Assembly: GCA_027596075.1 (NCBI GenBank)
Contig: JADGJC010000329.1
Location: forward strand, 1 to 42,212
Length of the DNA stretch: 42,212 nucleotides
Direction: 5' to 3'
Source of the DNA: Rhizophlyctis rosea
Taxonomy: Eukaryota > Chytridiomycota > Chytridiomycetes > Rhizophlyctidales > Rhizophlyctidaceae
How positions within the stretch are numbered: position 1 is the stretch's first letter; the number at the start of each line of letters is the position of its first letter. The notes under the pieces were generated by a model. The model was not told the DNA's origin. It worked only from the letters and a program-made list of their open reading frames with translations, and did not search any database. A program made the translations under genes and the position numbers. Positions 33,101-42,212 of the stretch are shown piece by piece.

Positions 33101-36100
33101 TGTCGAATTCACGTTGGGTGTCGGCGTTGGCGGGCTTGTTGTGGTGCTTGAGCCATTCCTGGTAAGTCAAGTAACCGACACCACCCACAAGCACAGCCTT
33201 GGGAATTTGTATCTCGTTCCCGTTTTGGTCGACGTATCGTTTGACGGTGCGTGTAGTGGTAGTGGGGGTTGGGATAGGATAGGCACCGCCTTCCACAGAG
33301 GTGATGTCGTTGGATGGAGGGGTGTTGCTAGTGACGGTGACCTTGACCGTAACGATCTTGTTTCCGAACTTCGACGTGTACTCCGGGGTTTGCTCATAAC
33401 CAGGTTGCACCACACCTTGGAACTCTTGCACCGAGCTGTCCGTCACCTTCTTGTTGTGATGCTTAACCCATTCAACGAATGTCAGATAGCCAACGCCAGG
33501 CTCGTTGACCGCACCCGTGACTGTGTAGGTCTTAGTGTATTGAGGTCCGGGCCGGGAGATGGTGGTGTTGGTATCGGTCACGACGCGTTGGGACAGGAAG
33601 TCTTTCCGAGTTTCCGGGGTGTCGGACTTGTTGTGGTGCTTTCGCCATTGCTCATAAGTGAGGTAACCCAATCCACCAATGAGTACACCGCCGGCGATCT
33701 TGTCAGCGGGGAAGGAATGGACGTCCGTTTCAGGCAAATCAGAGACACTTGTGGTGGTGGTGGTGGTGTCCAATCCCTCCAATTTTGCGCCCGGGGTGGC
33801 GATGCCTTCAGAGCCTTGGCCCAAGTTGCTGTTATCAGTGTTGATGTTATATCTAAGGGTGCTAGAGGTTGGGGTATTGAAGTCGGGGCCCCGAATGTCG
33901 GTGCTGGTAGTGGTCGGAACTTGGGAAACGGGAGTGGTGCTTGAGGTAGTGTTGCTGTCAGTCACCCTTTGTGTGATGAACTCCTGGCGAGCTTCCGGCG
34001 TATCTTGCTTGTTGTGGTGCTTGATCCATTGCTCGTATGTAAGGTATCCCAATCCACCAACCAGTGCGGCACCGGCAATCTTGCCCGCAGGGAACTTGTT
34101 GACGTCCGTTTCAGATAGGTCACCGAAGTTGGTAGATGGGGTGTCCAGCCCTTCCAACCTTGTGGTGGTTGTAGGAGCTGCGACGTCTTCAGGACCCTGA
34201 CCGTAAGTCGAGTTATTCACATCACCAACGACATCCGAGCTGGGAACCACAATATCCGATGGGGCAGCGGGAACATCGGAAGAAGTCGTGCTGGAGGTGG
34301 GGGCGCTATATTCTCCCGAAAGCGGACGGACTGACTTTTCAAATTCCTGACGAGTTTCCGGGCTGGCGGTCTTGTTGTGATGTTTCAACCATTGTTCGTA
34401 TGTCACAAAACCCAAACCCGAGATGAAGACAGCACCAGCAGCAATCTGTACACAAGCGGTTAACATCACATTATTTGACATCAACAAATGGCAACATACC
34501 TCTTCTTTGGAAGGATGGAAACCGCTATCCCTGGGAGCTACACTATCCTGACTCTTTCTGATCGTGTCGACCTTCGACGTAGGCTTCTCCTTCTTATCAT
34601 CATCCCTATCCAATGCCTTCTTAGCGAGCAACCCGCCAGCAGCAGCTCCAGCCCCAACACCAAGGGCCGTCTTCCAACTATCATCGCCTTCAGGACCACC
34701 AACATCCTCCAATTTTGTACCATAATCGCCAGTGGGGGCTACATCGCTGTATCCACCAGTGGGAGCAGCCGGTGCTTCTCTGGCAGGCTGCTCAGGAACA
34801 CTTCCCTCAAAACTCTCCTCACTATGCGCCGCATCACTTGATGCAACGGGACCGGGCGCAGGTCCAACGGTTTGGTCAACGGGGGCCGGTGAAGCATAGG
34901 ATGTTTCGGTTGGTGCGGGGACGGGCAGGGGGGCGATGTCGGTGGTCTCGGTATCAGCGGGTGCGGGTGCGGCGTAGGATGAGTCTGCAGGGCCGGAAAC
35001 AGGTACGGCGGTTTCGTGGGTAGGTGCTGTGTTATATCCACCCACTGCAGGGCCACCAGTGGGGACATCAGCGCTTTCAACAGTTTCACTTCCAGTAACA
35101 TCTCCTTCAGGCCCGCCAGGTGCCGACAATGTGTCCTCCGTGTCTTCCTTCTCATCCTTATTGCGAGCAAGCAAAGCTGCACCCGCCGCACCAGCTGCCG
35201 CACCGCCTGCGATCGCACCGTAAGGTATATGTGAATCTGAAGCTCCTTCGGGTTGTGCCAGGTATTGGTTACCAGTAGGGATACTGGTGGTTTCTGGAAC
35301 CGAACCGGTTGGAACAGTATCAGAAGAGTATGATGGGCCGGTTGGACCACTTGGGGCACCGCTGGCAGGGACATCCACTGTCTCCGTAGCAGGCGCAGGA
35401 GCACCACTGGTTTGAGGAGCCCTGACGGCAGTGTCCTCGCTTAGAGCGGATGAAGTTGTGGATGAAGCAGCAGCCGCACCTGCAGCAGCGGCGAGAGGGA
35501 CGGCACTGTAGCCGGTATCTGACGGTGCAGAATCAGCGGTTGTGGGTGCATTGGGAGCATTATCGGTAGGAGCCGGACCGCCCGCCGAAGGTTGTGTCGA
35601 GTCATATCCTGGGCCGATGGGGGCGGGACCACCGGGGGCCTCCGAATGATCATCTTCCTTCCGGTTCGCGGCGCCCGCGGCAACCGCTCCGGCGGCAGCT
35701 CCTGCGGCCAACCCAGCAGCAACTTTCCCAGCACTTGGACCCCCACCTGCACCACTTTCCAATGCCGTTCGCGTTCCGGGGACATCGAAGTTGTTGAATT
35801 TGTGAATGTTGCCCAATTCGGGCTTGTCGATGAGGGGTGCGGCGGCTGCTGAGGTCGTGGCAGGGACGTCAGAAACCGGGGCGGGTCCGCCAACAGTGCC
35901 CGCCGCTCCAGCACCTTCGGCAGGAAGTTCGCGAGCGGCGTAATTGCTTCCGCCCGCAACGGGGACGGGGGCAGTGGCGGCGTTCGGTGCATAGCCGGCC
36001 GGCTTCGCGGTTTCTGCGGCTGCAGTAGTCGGTTTGACACCTCCCGCTCCGCCCTCGACATCAGCCGCCCTACGTCCATAGCCACCCACAATATCACTGG

Positions 36101-38223
36101 CAGCAGCACTCGCAGGGGCAGCCGCCATTTCCTGATGCGCGGTGGCAGGCACTGGCTGACCCCGTTGTTGTCGTCGTCGGCGACGTAAACAGAAAAGACA
36201 ACAGCACACCAGGAGAAGGAGGATGAGGATGGGAACAAGGATCTTCCACCAAAGGCCTTCGGTATTTGATCCAGTGGAAGCCGCAGAATCTGTCAATCGA
36301 ATTTGCGTGAGTTACTCCGTTTCCAGGAGCGATTTTTTTTTTTGCATGCGAACTCTACTCACTTCCAGCGTTTCCATTGATGTCGCCATTCCCATTCCCA
36401 TTCCCATTTCCATTTCCATTGTTCCCACTGGTTGGCACCACCACGCCAGGCCCGGCACCCGCCGAATTACACCCTTCTGTCCCCAAAGTACAAGGTGCTC
36501 CACTGCCGGTAACCCCTTGCACAGGCGTGCATCCAGTGGCCCCACTTCCAGCCGTACAAGGAGACCCATTGGACGTAATGCCGGTCGCAGGCGAACATCC
36601 CACTGTGCCGACTGTGCACGACTGTCCACTTCCATTGTTCAAAACTCCAGGTGCCGCAACGCAAGAAGGTGTGCCAAGAGTGCAAACTGCTCCAGTTCCC
36701 GAGTTGATGCCCTGATTGACGGGAGTGCAGTTTGCGGTGCCGAGTGTACAAGTCGTCCCGTTCGAACCGGCTACCACCCCTTGTCCTGCGGAGCAGTTGG
36801 AAGTCCCCAACACACAAACAGCACCAGTTGGAGTCACACCCTGAACTGAAGGCGCGCAGTTTGCTGTTCCGATTGTGCAGGCGCCACCACCGGTAGTTGA
36901 GATACCTTGAGCTGGGGAACAGTTCGCCGATGAACCGATAGTACAGGATTGACCAGTAGGCGTGACTCCTTGCGGAATGGCAACGCAGTTGGCACTGCCG
37001 GGGCTACACGACGCTCCATTAGGGAGAACACCGATGAATGGGGAGCATCCTGATGTGCCTACAGTGCAAGGTGTGTTGTTTGACGTTACGCCCTGAGAGG
37101 CAGGAACGCAATTTTGAGAGCCGATAGTGCAGGAACTTCCGGTGGGAGTAACTCCGGCCGCTGGTGAGTTACATCCTGGGGCGCCGAGAAAGCACGAATT
37201 TCCACTTCCGGAGGTGCCGTTACCCGAGCTTCCGTTGCTACCGTTCGCCCCCGAACTGCCATTGCCATTCCCGCTGTTGCTACCGCTTCCTGGAACCGCC
37301 CCACCATTGCTACCATTTCCAGAGTTTCCCGAATTCGCCCCTGTGTTGCTCCCATTCCCAGCGTTTGTTCCCGAGCTGCTGCCACTACCCACGATTCCCG
37401 TGCTGCCTTGACCCGCCGCGCAATCCGTCGTCCCGAGTGTGCATGTATTACCGCTCGTTCCCGTCCCAGTTGTACTAGTAACACACCCCGTAGTCCCAAT
37501 GACACATGCAGCGCCTGAACTCGATATTCCTTGGGCAGGTGTGCAGTCGGGAGATCCGACGGTGCAAACCCTTCCATTTTCATCGACACCCTGAGACAGC
37601 GGAACACAATTTGGTGACCCGGGTAGACAAGTCTGACCGTTGGATGTTAATCCTGCAGCTGGCGAACAGCCGCTCGTACCAATCGTGCATGGTTGATTGT
37701 TGGACGTAGCGCCTTGATTTGCCGGATAACATCCGGCACTCCCCAACGCACAGGCAGACCCGCTGCTCGTCAAACCTGTACCGCTTGGAGTGATTGGGCC
37801 GCTGGTACCAGAGTTGGAGCCTGTCGACCCATTTGAGCCGTTAGATGAGTTCGAACCATTAGAGCTACCGCTTCCATTTGAGGAGGTATCAGGTACACCG
37901 ACTGGGGTAGGTGATCCGTTGCCGGTGATGGTTGGGGTTGGCGCAGCGGTGGTCCAGCCTGGGGTGGGAACCGGAGCTGTAGAACAAGGCAAGATGAGTT
38001 TCACAGCAGTCGGAAAGATCGTATTTAAGCGTACGAACAAAAATTTGAATGTGGTTAAAATTGACCACATCCCCCATGGGTCTACAGTCCCTGCTTCGCA
38101 GGTCATGATGGTCTATTACTTACTTCCAATGTTATTAGGTAAGGGGATAGGGGCGGGGGCCGCGTCAACACCATAAGCAAAGGCAACACCCACGCCAACT
38201 GCCTCTACCCATTGCAGTGCCAT
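30139..38223 (-). CDS. Giant receptor-like protein: Cys-rich repeats, TM, 13 novel intracellular repeats, SH3 (about 2,582 aa)
   Basis: Exons: 38,223-38,124, 37,976-36,363, 36,289-34,500, 34,445-31,307, 31,244-30,139, all in phase. Order: signal peptide (VEAVGVGVAFAYGVDA); Pro/Thr stalk; about 18 two-cysteine repeats (consensus CTIGTxGCxPxxGVTSNG) broken by a Gly/Ser/Asn linker; membrane segment near 584-606 (LWWKILVPILILLLLVCCC) with RRRRR stop-transfer; about 550 residues rich in Pro, Ala, Gly and Thr with several Ala/Gly-only stretches; 13 repeats of about 60-90 residues with core GxGYLTYxEWxKHHNK; a basic Ser-rich linker; an SH3 domain near 2,326-2,383 (VVVTAYTPIRPDEMPMQVGD, GDGWARGQN, GLFPITIL); and a Thr-rich tail. 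The plan suggests a surface sensor that recruits Pro-rich partners. The repeats' function is unknown. The exon 5 acceptor could be six bases further on. Confidence 0.85.
31500..34440 (-). repeat. Thirteen coding repeats (GYLTYxEW module)
   Basis: Aromatic-rich core GVGYLTYEEWVKHHNK, then D/N-T-P-E-T-R-Q-E-F, then often LVTPGYERDPEYLxKYG. Copies near the membrane are closest to HHNK. Later copies shift to GWL, DWLEHTHK and a regular KYG ending. Spacing varies, with Thr/Ser-rich or charged linkers between copies. Confidence 0.85.
34446..34499 (-). other. 54-base stop-free in-frame intron of the giant gene
   Basis: Donor GTATGT and acceptor TACAG flank a segment of 18 codons with no stop. If retained it would add VCCHLLMSNNVMLTACVQ just before the first intracellular repeat. 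Its composition is unlike both flanks, which supports splicing. Confidence 0.7.
36440..37765 (-). repeat. About 18 two-cysteine ectodomain repeats
   Basis: Units of 20-22 residues, C-x-[ILVP]-G-[ST]-x-x-C-x-P-x-x-G-[VIL]-x-x-x-G-x-x. Six lie before, and twelve after, a Gly/Ser/Asn low-complexity linker of about 70 residues (roughly 37,200-37,425). Confidence 0.8.
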
Positions 38224-39653
38224 TTTGCGGTATTGTGATTCTCCAGGTTGAATTGACTTGTAGTTGATGACTTTGTTATGGGGATATGTTGGCTATGGCG
38301 AAACGTGGTGGGAAGAGAGCATTGACAAGTTATTAGTCCACGCATATGGGGGCGATGTTATCCATAAGCGGTAGATGAAGGGGTCTTACATGAGTAAAGG
38401 ATGGTCTACCCTCCAACAGGAAAATACTGACCAAGACCTTTAAAGGAGGCAAAAAGACAAAACGTCAGTGTATGTCCTTGATCCCAGTACGCCACTTCTA
38501 CATTGATGTCCTTACGATTAGATGCGTTGACGATTGAAAGGGATGGAAAACGTTTCCATACGTGGGGTATGATAAAATCTATACTCTATGTGGCCCACAA
38601 GAATCCACGATGGAAAACTGGCATGAGGTCAGTCAACACCCACGAATAAACATTTTTGAGCAAGGATGACGACGATATGAGGGCGAACGAGGTTCTGGAT
38701 GGAGTGCGGAACGATGCGGCAAAGGAGGCCCACGCCGACCCAAAATTGGTAAAAGGAACGAGGTTCAATCGGCAGTGAGCGAGCCACAGGCCTTGGTAAC
38801 AGATGGGCTTCATCGGGCCAAATTGCAGCAGGGCTGTGTCACCCTTGTCTCCAAGTGGTGCTGCGCAGGCGGAGGGTTCGGGCCGGTCAGGGCTGCAATT
38901 GACCCACAATGCACAAGATTGAACCTTGTTGTTCCTTCTGTTCCTTGTGTGGCCGCACACGGCACCAGCCTTCGGAGTTGTAGACAAAATTGTCAAAAGG
39001 TTAGAAACACTCCAAGAAAGGTAATATTGCAGATCTGGCCCTTGATCATTTTGATCATTGTGATGACAGGCGTCGGGTGTGTGAGGTTGGGAGGTCTGTC
39101 TGTCTGTGCGCAGTCCCGTTTGTTTACCTACCAGTACCGTGGCACAGTCATCAAAGCGGCTTCTTCGCTTGCGACGCGACGTCTGGCGAAGTTCCCACTT
39201 GAGCTATCAATAAACTAACCGTTGAAGGAATCATTTCAGCAGATGGCCATTCCGAAGAGAGGTGTCGGACGCCCACAGAATCTTTCCCTATCGAGAATCA
39301 TTATATGTAGCTCATTTGCTGGAGCGTGGGGCCATCTCCCTTCAGGCGGCGGTTGCATCGAACATACCGGTATTGAACTTCAAGGAAAGATTTAGAAGGT
39401 TTATTTGCAAGTTTTGGCCGGGCAATCCTCAAAGTTTATATTCTATCTATCCTGTAAACCAAGCCGCTAACAGATTGGGACAACGTACATAGAGTGATAC
39501 AACGTATATTTGCGACGTTACACTTCTATGTCTATTCTGCTTCCAACGGGTAGGTATGTTCAAATCCATCAGCTGTGCTGAAGGTCGAATATACTCGTTC
39601 AGTGTCCAATATTTCCGGGTACTCCCTGAATGGTTATAACATTGGATGAGGAG
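38224..39653. other. Giant gene upstream region and dioxygenase 3' flank
   Basis: It should hold the giant gene promoter (just above 38,223) and the dioxygenase 3' UTR. Frames at 38,586-38,996 (-), 38,775-39,218 (+) and 39,262-39,492 (+) are not protein-like. A simple AAAAAGACAAAACG stretch lies near 38,450. Confidence 0.45.
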
Positions 39654-41156
39654 TCAAGTCCTTGGTGTAGAATACGCAATCCATATGCGACGCAAAAACC
39701 CACCATCCTTTGAACTCCGGCGGAGAACATCTAGCCAAAGCCTCAATAGGTGCCTCTTCTCGTTCACGTCCTCATGATCCTCAAACGAGTCACGAGAATG
39801 CAAAACCTTCATGTTGTTGACATATTGGTAGTCTCCAGGTTGCATTAGCATACGGATGGCGTGCTCTTGTGCCAGAGTTTGGATGGCTTTAGAGACTTCC
39901 CATTGATCCTGACGCACGGGCGGCACGCCTGCGTGTCGAGGTGCGGAGGCAAAGAAGCCACTGCTTCATATGTCAGTAACCAATCTCAAATGTACTGATC
40001 AAATGTATTTTCAAACTTACGGATTGGTATAAATGATCTTGCCCTTGTGGCTAAATAAGGCGGGGAGCTTGCGATACGGCTTCTCGTTGGGGCCATGCTC
40101 ATTCTTCCAATCTCCATACCTGTGAGCCGGATGGGTGGCCGGGTTAGCATGGTTTGTGACGGCTCCTTTTACAACGTTGCCAGCATGCAACACATGTGAA
40201 GTAATACAATCGCCATACCAGTCCTGTGCCAGAGTGTGGATCAGATCTGGTCTGTACTTGGCAATGTGGTTATAGATGGTGTAGAACGGCGCAATCTGCA
40301 AGAAGAAGTTACAAGTCCATATTCAGTAATCAGTCATCATAAAATTCAAGGAAAGGATCTAACTTACAGCTGATTCGCCGCCAGACTTGGCTTGCTTCAG
40401 AGATAGAAGCGCAACGACGTGAGAGTTGTCGGTGTGGAACGATTGGGTGATGCGCGCTAGGTGAGATTTTGTTACTCATTGCTGTCATCTAATGTAAATC
40501 AGACTATGACATACTTTGGTACGGCCTGACCCCAACTTCCTTAATGTCGTACCCTAAATCCTTCACATGTCCAAGCACGTGACCCTTGAAGTTTTGAGGC
40601 GTTCTGTTGCCGATATGTGCGCCGATCCCCAAGAAGACAATAGCAGATTGCTCTCTCGTCCACTTCTCGACGGGCAATCCCCTCAGAAGGAAAAATCCTC
40701 TGCCATCAAACAGCTCATCCGTCAAGCCCGGTAGGACTTTGGAGGTGAAGAAGGGGAGAGGAAATGTTTGTTTATTGACTTCGGAAATTGGTCGACCAGA
40801 TTTTTCGAAACTATGGAGATTTTGCTCAATTTCCTCCAGCTCTTCTGATGTCAACACGTGAATCCTGCGTGGGTACAGACAAATTAGTAGATCGCTAGGA
40901 CAAAGGTTACCGCCACCACTCACCATTCGTCAGGCCTCGTTTGAAGATCCGGTCCGTCCCAAGCGCCGGGACCTTCGATTTGCGGGGGAAAGCCATCAGG
41001 GAGCAAGCTTGGGTCGGCAGGTTGAGTGATCCCTTCAAAAGGGTCGCCTATGTTATTCAGTCCGTCCCAAGGGCCTTCGTGAACACGCGCCTTCAGGGAC
41101 TGCGACTTAGAAGTCGGGGTCGCCGCTGGGGTCGGAAGCGTTGCAGCGGGAGCCAT
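39654..41156 (-). CDS. TauD/TfdA-family Fe(II)/2-oxoglutarate dioxygenase (417 aa)
   Basis: Exons: 41,156-40,924, 40,864-40,515, 40,456-40,368, 40,295-40,021, 39,960-39,654, all in phase. The family oxidises small substrates such as sulfonates or carboxylates with 2-oxoglutarate and O2. The iron triad is H202 and D204 (QSFHTDNSH) and H370 (VLHSRDSFED). The 2-oxoglutarate-binding arginine is in KRHLLRLWL (about 385-389). GRGFFLLRGLPVEKW and LGIGAHIGNRTPQ are typical of the fungal clavaminate synthase-like branch. The start (MAPAATLPTP) follows a stop-rich leader. The C-terminus after RLWLDVL extends about 22 residues beyond the usual end. The true substrate cannot be read from sequence. Confidence 0.88.
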
Positions 41157-41614
41157 TTTGAGTATTTGAATAAGATCGCTCTGATGTCTAATAGTTCTCC
41201 ACGAGCGGTGCAAGTTCCTCAAAGCGTATCGGCCTCGTTTTATGCATCCCGTCTGTGGCTGCAACTTCGAGTTTCTCAGCTCCGAGCCCGCAACATATGC
41301 TCATCAGTATCGTCAAACATTTTAAACATTTGTAATTTGCTCACTTTCAACCAAAAAATCGACAGCGCGCAACAACGAGACGGTCTTGCGTGATCAGGGT
41401 CCATGGCAGACAACTTTCCACAACTGATTTAACCCCAGATGGATAAAGTGACCCTTTCGAAAAGCTCGGCCGCACATGGCACAACCTCCGACAAACGCGT
41501 GGGTCCTAATGTCATCAGTCGAGACCCACATCACAATTTTAGACCCCTGTCCGTGCGTCGACGCATGGACGGTGTCGACCATCGGTCGACCAATCTCCAC
41601 GTCTGCAGGTCGTC
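41157..41614. other. Dioxygenase upstream region
   Basis: It should contain the dioxygenase promoter. A minus-strand frame at 41,394-41,630 reads partly protein-like (CAMCGRAFRKGHFIHLGLNQ) and may be a further decayed piece of the right-edge element, but this is weak. Confidence 0.35.
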
Positions 41615-42210
41615 CTAACCCCTTGGCCATAATTTAGCCGCCTGTCTAGGTCGACAAGACGCCAACTGCCTTTTTGGGCAGCTCAATGATGCCCAGAGTG
41701 GGCGTCCATGCCACATTTCATTTCCCATCGCCCGATAACAGTGTAAGGCCCTGTCCAGCACACTCGCCATTTCCTCAAACGTCTCCCCCTCAACTCTTTG
41801 TTTCCTCAAAGCCGGCGCATCAGGTCTCGCGGGAGGGTCCGCTTGCCTCCTTCGCTTCTCAGCCATCAAAGCCCACCACCGTGTACTTCCAATTTCCACA
41901 TCTTCCTCCGGGTCCTGGTCTTCCCGACTCCTTCCTCCAATCTTGTCTGGGGCGTGTTTGTGTTTGGTCTCGACCCGCTCGCCCCTCACTGGCGGGTCGT
42001 AGCCCGATAATCCGGCCCTTCCGTCTGGATCCTGTTGCCTTCCGGGTCCACGAGGCAATAGCCTTCTTGCAGCGCAAGAATGAGGTAGATGTCTTCGCAC
42101 TCCTCATAGTAACCGTAGCCGGGCATGTTGTGCATCCCCTTGTACTCAATCGACTCCTTTTCCTCGCCGTGCGGGCACTGGTTGGCGTAGTGGCCATCTT
42201 CATGACATTT
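41615..42210 (-). pseudogene. Gag-like CCHC zinc-knuckle frame with -1 frame break, partial at window edge
   Basis: From the right edge the minus strand reads KCHEDGHYANQCPHG, the last three ligands of a CCHC knuckle (C-x4-H-x4-C) as found in retrotransposon Gag and in some RNA-binding proteins. It continues as MHNMPGYGYYEECEDIYL to a TGA at 41,986-41,988. The -1 frame then stays protein-like (RGERVETKHKHAPDKIGG, WWALMAEKRRRQADPPAR, MASVLDRALHCYRAMGNEMW) to a stop at 41,615. No splice pair explains the change, so it is either a frameshifted relic or a programmed -1 shift. No protease or reverse transcriptase motif is in view. The first cysteine and N-terminus lie beyond the window. Confidence 0.5.
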
Positions 42211-42212
42211 GA

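Noticed and set aside
31281..33944. Long plus-strand open frames (387 and 338 codons) opposite the giant gene
   Set aside because: They mirror the repeat array on the minus strand; the repeated codons keep the antisense frame open. They show no domains.

Overview
The window reads as nuclear DNA of a fungus, most likely an early-diverging zoosporic one (chytrid-like). Genes carry many short introns (about 50-150 bases) with GTRNGT donors, recognisable CTAAY-type branch sites and YAG acceptors. A eukaryotic tRNA-Phe has an 18-base anticodon-loop intron. The window also holds a TORC2-type AGC kinase, a fungal front-end-free Delta12-type desaturase, an F-box protein and SH3- or LRR-bearing single-pass membrane proteins of a kind I associate with early-diverging fungi. 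The lineage call is an inference; no marker gene here fixes it.

Layout. Bases 1-5,485 are gene-poor, with one decayed minus-strand gene remnant (697-1,198), small palindromes, a dispersed repeat and an inverted repeat. Then come: F-box protein (5,486-7,562, +); Ypk1/Gad8-type C2-AGC kinase (8,234-10,511, -); tRNA-Phe(GAA) (11,929-12,019, +); mucin-like single-pass protein (12,441-14,882, -); two in-frame small ORFs separated by one TAG, the first with a CxxCxGxG motif (16,202-17,134, +); a small Cys-rich protein (17,843-18,281, +); Delta12 fatty acid desaturase (18,739-20,402, -) with tandem repeats in its first coding intron; a probable F-box-type pseudogene (21,431-22,473, +); an FHA-GAF-class III adenylyl cyclase (23,555-26,000, +); an LRR membrane protein with one exon per repeat (26,594-28,379, -); a giant receptor-like protein of about 2,580 residues (30,139-38,223, -); a TauD/TfdA-family dioxygenase (39,654-41,156, -); and, at the right edge, a gag-like CCHC zinc-knuckle reading frame that breaks into a second frame (41,615-42,210, -).

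The most unusual content lies in 23.5-38.2 kb. The cyclase joins FHA and GAF modules to a catalytic domain with the Lys/Thr pair of class IIIb enzymes, an architecture better known from bacteria. The giant protein has a signal peptide, about 18 two-cysteine repeats outside, one membrane segment, Ala/Gly-rich segments, 13 copies of an intracellular repeat I do not recognise (core GxGYLTYxEWxKHHNK), and a C-terminal SH3 domain. With the LRR protein and the mucin-like protein, the window encodes three single-pass surface proteins, plus a cAMP-producing enzyme and a TORC2-effector kinase. A shared signalling role is possible but is only inference; genes in fungi are not operons, and adjacency alone proves nothing.

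All exon models were built by eye from splice consensus and reading phase. Internal junctions of the kinase, desaturase, cyclase, LRR, giant and dioxygenase genes keep phase throughout; the ends of the small zinc-type genes are uncertain.
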